Shown: positions 25,278-34,155 of the stretch, piece after piece
Numbering within the stretch: the stretch's first letter is position 1
How the letters are laid out: the number at the start of each line of letters is the position of its first letter
Source: Pontibacter chinhatensis
GTDB taxonomy: Bacteria > Bacteroidota > Bacteroidia > Cytophagales > Hymenobacteraceae
Direction of reading: 5' to 3'
DNA: 64,000 nucleotides
NCBI RefSeq assembly: GCF_900113285.1
Contig: NZ_FOOT01000002.1
Span: 744,001 to 808,000 of the forward strand
The notes under the pieces: generated by a model
What the model was told of the DNA's origin: nothing
Databases searched by the model: none
Seen by the model: the letters and a program-made list of their open reading frames with translations, nothing else
Made by a program: the position numbers and the translations under genes

Positions 25278-27317
25278 TTAATTTACGGATGCTTGTGCTG
25301 GAGGTACTGGTTTCGGCTTGCCGGTGGAGAACTTAATCGGCACGTTAGAGCCCCTTGGCGATACCCTGACGTAGCCCTGCATCTCCTGGTGCAGCGCAGA
25401 GCAGAAGTCGGTGCAGTAGAACGGATACACGCCCGCCTGCTTAGGCACCCACCTGAGCGACTGCGTGGCGCCTGGCATGATAAGGGTTTCGGCGTTATTG
25501 GCTCCCATTACGGCAAAACCGTGCGGCACGTCCCAGTCCTGTTCCAGGTTGGTCACATGGAAGATAACCGTGTCGCCTACCTGTACCCCCTCGATGTTAT
25601 CCGGGGCAAAGTGGCTTCTGATGGAGGTCATGTTCACTTTCACGGTTCTGCCCTGGCGCGTCACCTTCACGTCTTTCTCCGACTTAACAGCCTCGGGGTG
25701 CGTGTTTTCGTCCAGCTTATAGAACTTCACGCTGTTCGGAGCCACTTTATCAGCAACGATAGCCTGTGCGTAATGCGGTTCAGCCAGTGTCGGGAAGTCG
25801 AGCAGCATCCGCATCTTGTCGCCGCTGATATCGATCAGCTGTGCAGAGTGCAGCAATTCAGGGCCTGTGGGCAGGTAGCGGTCTTTGGTGATCTTGTTCA
25901 TCACCACCATATACTTGCCATACGGATCCTTGGTATCGCCGCCCGGAATCATCAGGTGCCCCGGGGAGTAGTATACCGGCATCCTGTCCAGCACTTTCAG
26001 GTCTTTCACGTTCCACTTCACCACCTCCGACGACACGAACATGGTAGAGTAGCCGTTGCCCTTGTTATCAAACTCGGTGTGCAATGGCCCCAGGCCCGGC
26101 TCCTTTACTTCGCCATAAAGCACGGACTCATACTTAAACACCGGAATACCGTTCACTTCGCCGTCGAAGTCCTTGTTTTCGATGGCCTTCTGCATTTTAG
26201 AGAAAGAGAACACAGGCAGCGAGGAGGCCAGCTTGCCGTTTACCACCATGTACTCACCGGTGGGGTCCACGTCGATACCGTGCGGGGATTTAGGGGCCGG
26301 AATCAGGTACATCATGCCCGGGCACTCTTCTGGCAACAGGTAGCGCACCGTCTTTTTAATGGTTGACTTTGCCGTGTGGGTGCCGTGGTCCAGCTTGTTG
26401 TGATAATAGTTGGCCGGCATTTCGTGGGCTTTACCCTCCGCGGCATACTTGGCAGCCAGTTTCCAGTTGATGGCGGCCAGGTAATCCTTGTCGTTCTGGG
26501 AAGCGCCAAGCTCTTTCAGCGTACCGGCCCGCTCGGTATTGTAGGTTGTAAAGAACACCCAGTCCTCAGACGGGCCTTTGCCACCGTTTGCCAGGTCGTA
26601 GTCGAAGCCGGGCACCAGCACCTGGAAGTCCAGCTCCATGTCGCCGTTATCCTTGTCTACCTTGATAAAGGAAATAGAGCCGCGGAACTTCTCTTCATAC
26701 TCATCCAGGCTGGCGTCCCCCATACCCCCTTTTTCCATATCGATCGGAACTGAGAAGCGGGTACCGGCCAGGATGTACTCGTTGTTGTTGGTAGGGTACG
26801 GCGAGCAGTGGTTACCGGCAGAGTTCGGAATCTCCATGATCTCCACTGTCTCAAAGGTTTTCAGGTCGACGCGGGCCACGCGCGGGGTGTTGTTGCCGTT
26901 TGCAAACAGCCAGCGGCCATCGGCCATGCCATCGGTGCGCGACAGCTTGGGGTGGTGCAGGTCGTCCCAGGGCACAAAGCCGTGCGAGGTCATCAGCATG
27001 GGCTTGGTCTCCTCGTTGTAGCCGTAGCCGTTCTCTGCTTGCTGGGTAAACACCGGAATTACCTTCAGCAGCCTGCCTGACGGAATGCCGTAAACCGACA
27101 CCTGTCCGTTAAAGCCCCCAGACAGAAAAGAGTATAATTCATCGTGCTGTCCTGGCGGCACATAGACTGCGGCTGCGGCATCCTCTGCCACCCCGCTTGC
27201 CTGACTGCTCCCAGCTTTATCCCCACCACAACTCTGCAGAACCACACCGGTTAGTAAGGCCAAGGGCAGGCCAAATCCGGACCTCAGATTAGTTAGTTTA
27301 TTCGCGAGTGCTCTCAT
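25278..27317 (-). CDS. nosZ: nitrous-oxide reductase NosZ (clade II, lipoprotein), left copy
   Basis: 679 residues. Reduces N2O to N2 in the periplasm. A type II signal peptide (VVLQSC, Cys30) without a twin-arginine motif marks it as Sec-dependent, as in clade II. All seven CuZ histidine motifs are present: DDLHHPKLS (two), AGNHCSPYP, SPHGIDVDP, GLGPLHTEF, PGHLMIPGGDT and EPHYAQAI. CuA ligands: VPHGFAVMG and CTDFCSALHQEM (Cys635, Cys639, His643, Met646). About 85% identical by eye to the right copy, with no sign of decay. Confidence 0.97.
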   Translation of the reverse strand: MRALANKLTNLRSGFGLPLALLTGVVLQSCGGDKAGSSQASGVAEDAAAAVYVPPGQHDELYSFLSGGFNGQVSVYGIPSGRLLKVIPVFTQQAENGYGYNEETKPMLMTSHGFVPWDDLHHPKLSRTDGMADGRWLFANGNNTPRVARVDLKTFETVEIMEIPNSAGNHCSPYPTNNNEYILAGTRFSVPIDMEKGGMGDASLDEYEEKFRGSISFIKVDKDNGDMELDFQVLVPGFDYDLANGGKGPSEDWVFFTTYNTERAGTLKELGASQNDKDYLAAINWKLAAKYAAEGKAHEMPANYYHNKLDHGTHTAKSTIKKTVRYLLPEECPGMMYLIPAPKSPHGIDVDPTGEYMVVNGKLASSLPVFSFSKMQKAIENKDFDGEVNGIPVFKYESVLYGEVKEPGLGPLHTEFDNKGNGYSTMFVSSEVVKWNVKDLKVLDRMPVYYSPGHLMIPGGDTKDPYGKYMVVMNKITKDRYLPTGPELLHSAQLIDISGDKMRMLLDFPTLAEPHYAQAIVADKVAPNSVKFYKLDENTHPEAVKSEKDVKVTRQGRTVKVNMTSIRSHFAPDNIEGVQVGDTVIFHVTNLEQDWDVPHGFAVMGANNAETLIMPGATQSLRWVPKQAGVYPFYCTDFCSALHQEMQGYVRVSPRGSNVPIKFSTGKPKPVPPAQASVN

Positions 27318-27346
27318 AAGAATATGGTTTATGGTATGAATGCGAT

Positions 27347-27883
27347 CTACTTGTTCAGGTTTTCTAAATCATTTTGCCTTAAAAACTCCAGAATGGCTCT
27401 CGCATCTTTCTCTGAGATATCCTGGTTCGTCATTTGGGTTAAGTGCTCGGCCAGCAGTTTTTTAGCAGTCGGGTCTTTTTTCGTCATCTCCTCCGGGTTT
27501 ATCACCATGTTCATGATCCACTCTGGCTTTCGTTTTTCGGTTACGCCCAGCAGTCCGGGGCCCACTATTTTCTGATCTGTTAGCTGGTGGCAGGCAGAGC
27601 ACTTGCCCTCAAAAATGGTCTTGCCTTCTGCGGCTAGCGCCTCATCTATCTGGTCTCCCACTTCTACTGTAGACACAGGGCCAATGCCCTTGCCATCATC
27701 CTCAATTTCCTCGGCTACGGTCTCCCCTTGTTGCGCTGATCCTTCCTCGGTTGCCTTGTTTTCGCCATCTCCGGAGCAGCTGGTAAGCACCGCCGCGCAG
27801 CATAACAGCGCCATTCCAAAGCGCAGGGGTTTCAGAAGTGCATCTGCCATCATTTTGTTTAAGGTTCTTGTTGGTTTTGCCAT
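27347..27883 (-). CDS. lipoprotein cytochrome c upstream of nosZ, left copy
   Basis: 178 residues. Lipobox VLTSC (Cys36), a 50-residue acidic linker, then one class I cytochrome c domain with CSACH and a probable Met ligand in MVINPEEM. It probably passes electrons from the quinol/cytochrome pool to NosZ. First gene of the left cluster. The 99 bp upstream (to the terminator at 27994) lack both the TAnnTTTG box and the palindromes seen before the right copy. Confidence 0.92.
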   Translation of the reverse strand: MAKPTRTLNKMMADALLKPLRFGMALLCCAAVLTSCSGDGENKATEEGSAQQGETVAEEIEDDGKGIGPVSTVEVGDQIDEALAAEGKTIFEGKCSACHQLTDQKIVGPGLLGVTEKRKPEWIMNMVINPEEMTKKDPTAKKLLAEHLTQMTNQDISEKDARAILEFLRQNDLENLNK

Positions 27884-27993
27884 GATATTGCGAGTTTTGT
27901 TTAAACAGCTTTACACGGACATGTACGGCACGGAATCTTAACTGTTATAATTACAGTGCAAATCGAACTTTTACGAACGAGCCATGAAACGAA

Positions 27994-28023
27994 AAACGCG
28001 CAGCCTTACCAGACTGCGCGTTT
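27994..28023 (-). terminator. terminator between the two nos clusters
   Basis: 10-bp perfect stem (27994-28003 / 28014-28023), minus-strand T tract (TTTTTCGTTT). It follows the right-cluster nosY stop by about 50 nt, so the left cluster should be a separate unit unless read-through occurs. Confidence 0.75.
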
Positions 28024-28075
28024 AAACACCAAAACACGTAATTAACTTATGAACAGGCAGATATCAGTAATATTG

Positions 28076-28843
28076 CTACAAATCCCGTTTACTGAATATC
28101 CTGCCCGAGCTGGCCAAAGGCACCACTGCCCACACCAGCATTAACCCGAAAGCCAGTCCTATACCCCACAGGCTGCCCAGTATACTTTTATAGAGTGCAC
28201 CAGTGTAGCCCATCAGCGCCGACACGTCCAGGTTCAGCAGCACAATGATGCGTCCTAGATCCACCGGGTTGAGAGCCGTCATGGCCAGGGTGGCGCTTTC
28301 CAGCGGGTAATCGGCGAAGGCGTAAAGTATAATCAGCACGATACCGTCGTAGATGAGCGCAAAGTAGAACCACAGCAGCAGCGCGATACCAATACCCTTG
28401 GCCTTATCCCGGGTAATAACCGAGGCCAGAAAGGCCAGCGCCACAAAAATAAAGGTGATGAACACGCCTGTGAGCAGCAAGTATAAACCGGTAATACTTG
28501 CCCCGAAAATCAGCATGGGCACACCTACCCCAAGTATGAAGGCACCTGATAAAGAACATGCCACGCCCAGGTACTCGCTCATGAATATTTTCTTGCGGTT
28601 GATGGGCTGTGCCACCAGCAGTTCCATAAACTCATAAGAGTTGTAGAAGTGGGTGGTGGCAAACACGATGCTTATCAGCGGCACAGTGAGCAGCACCAGG
28701 TTCAGCAGGCTAAGTATAGCCTTGTCGGGGCTGCCGCCCAGGTTAAACAACCCGAAGGAGAGCAACAATAGGAACAAGGTGTAAGCCAGTACAATTTTGT
28801 TCCGGATAATGTCGTAGAATACGTATTTAATAATCTTGTTCAT
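28076..28843 (-). CDS. nosY: NosY ABC transporter permease, right copy
   Basis: 255 residues, same length and start as the left copy, with about six membrane helices. Differences concentrate in the third and fourth helices (SLSGAFILGVGVPMLIFGASITGLYLLL) and near the C-terminus; the loop FATTHFYNSYEFMELLV is identical. Start codon 3 nt after the nosF stop rather than overlapping as in the left copy. Confidence 0.92.
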   Translation of the reverse strand: MNKIIKYVFYDIIRNKIVLAYTLFLLLLSFGLFNLGGSPDKAILSLLNLVLLTVPLISIVFATTHFYNSYEFMELLVAQPINRKKIFMSEYLGVACSLSGAFILGVGVPMLIFGASITGLYLLLTGVFITFIFVALAFLASVITRDKAKGIGIALLLWFYFALIYDGIVLIILYAFADYPLESATLAMTALNPVDLGRIIVLLNLDVSALMGYTGALYKSILGSLWGIGLAFGLMLVWAVVPLASSGRIFSKRDL

Positions 28844-28846
28844 GGC

Positions 28847-29551
28847 TTAGTCCTCCTCCATTATTTTGGCGATAGCCCGGCCCAGTCGCTCTTCGTTTGC
28901 CTGGGCTTTTATACCTGCAATTGTTTCGTGGAATTTGAGTTGCCCGTCCATCAGGCACATCACCTCGTCAGCCACCTCCTCTATCTCGCTCATGATGTGG
29001 GAGGTGATGAGAATGAGCTTGCCCCGCTTCTTCTCCTTCAGAATTTTGCTCTTGAGTATTTCAGCTGCGATGGGGTCCAGGCCGGCAGTGGGCTCGTCTA
29101 GTATAAGGATGCGCGGGTTGAACATAAAGGCCAGCGCGGCGCTCACCTTCTGCTTCGTACCGCCCGACAAGGCCCCCATGCGCTTATCGTACATACTTTT
29201 CAGGTTATATAGCCCGATTAGTTCTTCGTCCACCTCCTTGGCGTCCTTGCGGATATCGCGAATCATTTCGATCACCTGCCGGATTTTCATGTTCTCGGGG
29301 TAGCGGCCAATCTGGGGCATGTACCCAATCTGGCTGCGGTAGGCATGTTTGCCCAGCACGCTCTGCCCGTCAAGTTTTATATCGCCGCCGTCCGGCAGCA
29401 CCATGCCAAGTATACACTTGCCCATGGTTGTTTTACCGGCCCCGTTCGGGCCAATAACGGATACTACCTTGCCTGGCCCGAAGCTTACGTTCAGGTCTTT
29501 CAGCACCTGTAGCTTACCGTAGGACTTGCGCAAGTTTTCTATCGTTATCAT
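28847..29551 (-). CDS. nosF: NosF ABC transporter ATPase, right copy
   Basis: 234 residues with the same Walker A (GPNGAGKTT), signature (LSGGTKQK) and Walker B (ILILDEPTAGLDP) as the left copy. The C-terminal tail is three residues shorter and clearly diverged (AGIKAQANEERLGRAIAKIMEED). The central two-thirds match the left copy even at many synonymous sites. Overlaps nosD by 38 bp, exactly as in the left cluster. Confidence 0.93.
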   Translation of the reverse strand: MITIENLRKSYGKLQVLKDLNVSFGPGKVVSVIGPNGAGKTTMGKCILGMVLPDGGDIKLDGQSVLGKHAYRSQIGYMPQIGRYPENMKIRQVIEMIRDIRKDAKEVDEELIGLYNLKSMYDKRMGALSGGTKQKVSAALAFMFNPRILILDEPTAGLDPIAAEILKSKILKEKKRGKLILITSHIMSEIEEVADEVMCLMDGQLKFHETIAGIKAQANEERLGRAIAKIMEED

Positions 29552-30812
29552 GTTCTATCTTCTTCATTAAGGGTTGCTCATCCACCAGGTTCTCAGGTAT
29601 AAAGCTTGGCAGCACTTTCTCGATGCTGTCCAGCAGGTCTACCATAAAGCTGCGCATAAATATGACCGATGGCGGTACGCGCTCCACCAGCATGGAGTAC
29701 AAGCTCACCGGCCGGTAGGGCACATCGCCTACCCGGTCTTTATCCAGGTCGTAGCCAGTGTACTTGTCCCAGTAGTTATTTTCAAAACGGTTGAGCTGCG
29801 AGTCACCGTTGGTGCTCACGTCAAAGGAGTTGCCGGTGAAGTTGTTAAACTTAAACACATCGTCGGTGCAGCTGCTCAGCAGGCGCACGGCCCAACCATT
29901 GCGGTCAAAATCGTTTCGCTGCAAATCCAGGCGGCTGGAGCTCTCCATATAAATGCCTGTGGTGTTGCGGCGGAAGGTATTGTTATGGATAACGCTGTTG
30001 CTGATGTCTTTCAGCAGCAAGCCGTACGCTGCCGCGCCCCAGTTATCCTCAAAAGTGTTGTATTCCATGCGGATGTCGCGGGTGTACATCACGGCCACAC
30101 CGGCTCCGTTTTTTCGGAAGGTGTTGTGGGTGTAGGTGTTCCTGTCGGAGAACATGAAGTGTAGCCCGTAGCGCAGGTTATGCTCGCTCAGGTTGTCTTT
30201 CACCTCGCTGTCCTTTACAAACTCCAGGTAAATGCCGTCGCGGTGGCCACTTACCCTGTTATTGCTGATTACGGCCTTATCGCAGTACCACAGGTGTATG
30301 GCATTGCCCAGCGCCGATTCGTTTTTTCCGGTGACGTCCTGCCCCGCTACCACATTTCCCTTTATTACGCAGTTGTCTGAATTCTGCAGGTAAATGCCAA
30401 AGTAGGTGTGCAGGATGGTGTTGTTGAGGATGCGGACGTTGCTGCGCTGCACCACCCGGATGGCAGCGTCGTCCTGACGGTAGCTCGTGGCGATGTTCTG
30501 CAGCGTCAGCCCCTCCACCGTTACATTGTCTGATGTGATGGTGAGGATTTGGCCTTTAAAGTTGCCGTCGATAACCGGGTTGTTGCGGCCCAGCAGGGTC
30601 AGCGGCTTGTTGATTTCTATGCCATGTTCCTGGTAAGTGCCCCCTTCCACCAGCACTGTCTCGCCGGGCTTTGCGGCGGCTACGGCTTCCTTTACCGAAG
30701 TATAGGGGCAGGTGGGGCATACTTTCAGGGTGGTGCCAAAGGCTGCCTGACTGCCGAGCATCAGGGCCAGCACGTAGGCAAGTATAAATATTTGTTTAGT
30801 CGGGTCTTTCAT
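29514..30812 (-). CDS. nosD: NosD periplasmic maturation protein, right copy
   Basis: 432 residues, same length as the left copy. Signal peptide to about residue 25 (GSQAAFG), beta-helix repeats (ILNNTIL, VIKGNVV, ISNNRV, YTHNTF, MEYNTF, IHNNTF) and the family C-terminus PSVIFMRSFMVDLLDSIEKVLPSFIPE. A few repeats (about residues 150-185) differ more from the left copy (SDNCVIKGNVVAGQDVTGKNE). Overlaps nosL by 17 bp. Confidence 0.93.
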   Translation of the reverse strand: MKDPTKQIFILAYVLALMLGSQAAFGTTLKVCPTCPYTSVKEAVAAAKPGETVLVEGGTYQEHGIEINKPLTLLGRNNPVIDGNFKGQILTITSDNVTVEGLTLQNIATSYRQDDAAIRVVQRSNVRILNNTILHTYFGIYLQNSDNCVIKGNVVAGQDVTGKNESALGNAIHLWYCDKAVISNNRVSGHRDGIYLEFVKDSEVKDNLSEHNLRYGLHFMFSDRNTYTHNTFRKNGAGVAVMYTRDIRMEYNTFEDNWGAAAYGLLLKDISNSVIHNNTFRRNTTGIYMESSSRLDLQRNDFDRNGWAVRLLSSCTDDVFKFNNFTGNSFDVSTNGDSQLNRFENNYWDKYTGYDLDKDRVGDVPYRPVSLYSMLVERVPPSVIFMRSFMVDLLDSIEKVLPSFIPENLVDEQPLMKKIEHDNDRKLAQVLR

Positions 30813-31260
30813 TGTTCTCTACGGCCGAAACCGCCTCGTTCCAGGTGAGCACACGCCCCCCTATTTCCTGTTGCATTTTAGTAGCGGCAGCCTCATCGGC
30901 TACAGCTGTTAAGTACATACCCATGGGGCTGGGCAGGGCCTTGGCCTGCAGAAAGCGCGCATCCTGGGCACTTATCAGTTCGTTAGGTCTGGTAAAGTCT
31001 GTCACCAGCAGGAAGGCCGCTTTCTCGCCCTGCTCGGGCTGCTCGCTCACATAGGCCATCAGGCACTCTGCCGAGTCGAAGAAGTAGGGCTTGCCTTTGT
31101 CGTTCACCAGCTCGGCGCCGTAGCGGTTATCAGCCACGGTCATGTTGCAGTGAGCGCAGTTAGCCTGTCCGTAAGGGATGGGTTGTGGCTCCGCAGCACA
31201 CCCCGCCAGCACAAGCAGAAGCAGGGCAAGGCTGCAGAAGTATAAATTTCTTATGTTCAT
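30796..31260 (-). CDS. nosL: NosL copper chaperone lipoprotein, right copy
   Basis: 154 residues. Lipobox LVLAGC (Cys21); NCAHCNMTVADNRYGAEL copper motif identical to the left copy; FFDSAECLMAY. The start overlaps the stop of the four-TM gene by 4 nt (ATGA), so translation is coupled, unlike the 14-bp gap in the left cluster. Confidence 0.93.
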   Translation of the reverse strand: MNIRNLYFCSLALLLLVLAGCAAEPQPIPYGQANCAHCNMTVADNRYGAELVNDKGKPYFFDSAECLMAYVSEQPEQGEKAAFLLVTDFTRPNELISAQDARFLQAKALPSPMGMYLTAVADEAAATKMQQEIGGRVLTWNEAVSAVENNERPD

Positions 31261-31871
31261 CGTACCAGTACTTTTCCGGAGCTTATATCCCGGGTTACAG
31301 TTTTATTTTTCAGGCTGAAGTAATACACCACCAATGACAGGGAGATGGCCAGGAAGATGCCCAGGCTACCCAGTGCCGGCAGCGACAGGGCCTCAAAGTT
31401 CAGCAGTTGTTTGTTGCCCAGCAGCGGCGGAATGTAGGTCATGCCCGGCACTTTGATGGCTGCCTTGGGGTCTAGGTTGGTGCCAAACTTTACCAGCCAC
31501 AGGTAGAAGTCAAGTATACCTGCAGCACCAGCCACCATCAGCATAGCTGACCAACCCAGCACTAATTTCCTCCTGCCAATCAGCCCCACCAGCACACCGG
31601 TCACCATAAAGGCAATCACGATGTAAGGCATAAACTTAAGCTCGGCAAACGACTCGGCGTGGATAGGCTCCATGCCGATGTAGTGGTTGAGGATATTGAA
31701 GTTCTGCAGCACGCTTTCGGAGCTGCCGCCCAGCTTGTTCACCCAGATGTGCAGTTCCAGCCCTTCGGGGTATTGTGGCGCCTTCAGGTAGATTTTCCAC
31801 ATCGGGAAAACGAACAGGAGGCCGAGGGATAATGCTGCCACAATCATCAGCACTTTTTGGTAAATTTTCAT
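31257..31871 (-). CDS. four-TM protein between nosZ and nosL, right copy (candidate NosB)
   Basis: 204 residues, nine longer than the left copy because of a basic C-terminal tail (KNKTVTRDISSGKVLVR). Four membrane helices and the same periplasmic loops (APQYPEGLELHIWVNKLGGSSESV; GMTYIPPLLGNKQLLNF). The long loops are far better conserved between copies than the helices, which hints that they contact NosZ or NosL. Function unknown; NosB by position only. Confidence 0.75.
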   Translation of the reverse strand: MKIYQKVLMIVAALSLGLLFVFPMWKIYLKAPQYPEGLELHIWVNKLGGSSESVLQNFNILNHYIGMEPIHAESFAELKFMPYIVIAFMVTGVLVGLIGRRKLVLGWSAMLMVAGAAGILDFYLWLVKFGTNLDPKAAIKVPGMTYIPPLLGNKQLLNFEALSLPALGSLGIFLAISLSLVVYYFSLKNKTVTRDISSGKVLVR

Positions 31872-32024
31872 CCTTCCTTATGTTAGATGATTAAAAGATA
31901 GGTTGCGTCAGGAGCCCGTTGTACTCGTCTGCTTCAGCTTTCCGCCTCCCCTATCCCTTTGTCGTCCGAGAACTCAGGAAGATGCCTGCCTTGCTGAAGT
32001 ATAAATCGCAACTCGTGTTAAAAA

Positions 32025-32059
32025 ATCAGCGGAGATTACGCTGGGTAACCTCCGCTGAT
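32025..32059 (-). terminator. hairpin after right nosZ (attenuator or processing site)
   Basis: 15-bp stem with one mismatch (32025-32039 / 32045-32059), then TTTTTT on the minus strand, 17 nt past the nosZ stop. It should cut or reduce transcription into the maturation genes. The 150 bp on to the four-TM gene start hold no gene. Confidence 0.7.
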
Positions 32060-32075
32060 GTACCCAGTTAGCACA

Positions 32076-34121
32076 TTATTGAGCTGATGCTACTCCTGGT
32101 ATGTTCTGTTTCTTCTTGCCTGTGGAGAAGGAAATCGGAACATCGGAACCTTTAGGAGATACCCGGATGTAACCTTGCATTTCCTGGTGCAGCGCAGAGC
32201 AGAAGTCGGTACAGTAGAATGGGAACACACCGGTTTTCTTCGGCACCCATGTCAGGGTTTGTGTGGCACCTGGCATGATGAGGGTCTCGGCGTTGTTAGC
32301 TCCCATTACCGCGAAGCCGTGAGGCACGTCCCAGTCTTGCTCCAGGTTGGTCACGTGGAAGTATACCGTGTCACCTACCTGTATGCCTTCGATGTTGTCC
32401 GGGGTCATGTGGCTTCGGATGGCGGTCATCTTCACGCGCACTCTGTTCTTGCTCTCACGCACCACACTCACGTCGGCTTCTTTCTTCACGGCATGCGGAT
32501 GCTTGTTCTCGTCCAGCTTGTAGAACTTCACGCTGTTTGGCGCTACTTTCTCGGCTGGGATGGCCTGCGCGTAGTGCGGTTCCGCCACGGTCGGGAAGTC
32601 AAGGAGCATCTTCATTTTCTCGCCACTGATATCAATCAGCTGCGCAGAGTGTGCCAGTTCAGGTCCGGTTGGCAGGTAACGATCTTTGGTGATTTTGTTC
32701 ATCGCTACCAGGTACTTGCCATGCGGCTCTTTGGTATCACCACCCGGAATCATCAAGTGGCCAACGGAGTAGTATACCGGCATTCTGTCCACCACGCTCA
32801 GGTCGTTCAGTTTCCATTTCACAATCTCAGAAGACACGAACATGGAAGTATAGGCGTTGCCTTTGCCGTCGAACTCGGTGTGCAATGGTCCCAGGCCTGG
32901 CTCTTTCACTTCGCCTTTCAGCACCGACTCGTACTGCAGCACCGGGATACCGTTTTTCTCACCGTCGAATTTCTTGTTCTTGATGGCATCCTGCATCATG
33001 GCGAAAGAGAACACCGGAATAGCAGAGGCCAGTTTACCGCTCACCACCATGTACTCACCTGATGGGTCCACGTCGATACCGTGCGGAGACTTAGGAGCAG
33101 GCAGCAGGTACATCATGCCAGGGCACTCTTCCGGCAGCAGGTAGCGCACTTTCTTCTTCACCGTGGATTTGGCGATGTGCGTGTCCTTGTCCATTTTGTT
33201 GTGGTAGTAGTTGGCTGGCATTTCGCGGGCTTTGCCTTCTGCGGCATACTTAGCGGCTAATTTCCAGTTTACTGCGGCCAGGTAGTCGCGGTCGTTCTGA
33301 GAGGCACCTACCTCTTTCAGCGTACCGGCTTTCTCGGTGTTATAGGTGGTAAAGAACACCCAGTCCTCAGACGGGCCCTTTCCGCCGTTTGCCAGGTCGT
33401 AGTCGAAGCCAGGCACCAGGATTTGGAAGTCCAGGTCCATGTCGCCTTTGTCCTTGTCTACCTTAATAAAGGAGATAGAACCGCGGAACTCTTCCTCATA
33501 CTTGTCCAGGCTCACGTCGTTTGTGCCACCTTTCATGTCCAGCGGAACAGAGAAGCGGGTACCGGCAATCACGTACTCGTTGTTGTTGGTGGGGTACGGA
33601 GAGCAGTGGTTACCGGCAGAGTTTGGCAACTCCATCACCTCTACTGTCTCAAAAGTGGTCAGGTCGATGCGGGCCACACGCGGGGTGTTGTTACCGTTCA
33701 CAAACAGCCAGCGGCCGTCTGTCATCCCATCGGTGCGCGACAGCTTGGGGTGGTGCAAATCGTCCCATGGCACAAAGCCGTGAGAGGTCATCAGCATCGC
33801 CTTGGACTCCTCGCTGTAGCCGTAGCCGTTCTCGCCGTGCTGCGTAAACACCGGGATGATTTTGAGCAGTCGGCCGGAAGGAAGGCCGTAAACAGACACT
33901 TGTCCGTTAAAGCCGCCAGACAGGAAGGAGTATAACTCGTCGTGCTTGCCTGGAGCCACATACACCGCGGAGGCTGCGTCGGATGCTACCCCTTCTGCGG
34001 TAGAGCCGGCATTGCGGCCATCCGTGTTGCTACACCCCTGTAGCGCGGAGCCAGCTGCCACTGCCATCAGCAGGGCGGCCTTGGGGGCTGCTTTTTTAAA
34101 TTTATTGATCAGAGTTTCCAT
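32076..34121 (-). CDS. nosZ: nitrous-oxide reductase NosZ (clade II, lipoprotein), right copy
   Basis: 681 residues. Type II signal peptide ending ALQGC (Cys30), no twin-arginine. CuZ histidines intact in DDLHHPKLS, AGNHCSPYP, SPHGIDVDP, GLGPLHTEF, VGHLMIPGGDT and EPHYAQAI; CuA ligands in VPHGFAVMG and CTDFCSALHQEM (Cys637, Cys641, His645, Met648). Differences from the left copy are mostly conservative surface changes (for example GGTNDVS against EKGGMGDAS near residue 190), so both look functional. Cotranscribed with the upstream cytochrome c. Confidence 0.97.
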   Translation of the reverse strand: METLINKFKKAAPKAALLMAVAAGSALQGCSNTDGRNAGSTAEGVASDAASAVYVAPGKHDELYSFLSGGFNGQVSVYGLPSGRLLKIIPVFTQHGENGYGYSEESKAMLMTSHGFVPWDDLHHPKLSRTDGMTDGRWLFVNGNNTPRVARIDLTTFETVEVMELPNSAGNHCSPYPTNNNEYVIAGTRFSVPLDMKGGTNDVSLDKYEEEFRGSISFIKVDKDKGDMDLDFQILVPGFDYDLANGGKGPSEDWVFFTTYNTEKAGTLKEVGASQNDRDYLAAVNWKLAAKYAAEGKAREMPANYYHNKMDKDTHIAKSTVKKKVRYLLPEECPGMMYLLPAPKSPHGIDVDPSGEYMVVSGKLASAIPVFSFAMMQDAIKNKKFDGEKNGIPVLQYESVLKGEVKEPGLGPLHTEFDGKGNAYTSMFVSSEIVKWKLNDLSVVDRMPVYYSVGHLMIPGGDTKEPHGKYLVAMNKITKDRYLPTGPELAHSAQLIDISGEKMKMLLDFPTVAEPHYAQAIPAEKVAPNSVKFYKLDENKHPHAVKKEADVSVVRESKNRVRVKMTAIRSHMTPDNIEGIQVGDTVYFHVTNLEQDWDVPHGFAVMGANNAETLIMPGATQTLTWVPKKTGVFPFYCTDFCSALHQEMQGYIRVSPKGSDVPISFSTGKKKQNIPGVASAQ

Positions 34122-34155
34122 AAAAGTATGGTTTGTGTAGATGTGTGTGTTTCTA

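Noticed and set aside
25164..26366. 400-residue frame antisense to the left nosZ
   Set aside because: Shadow of nosZ; a similar frame appears opposite the right nosZ only because the coding strands are alike.
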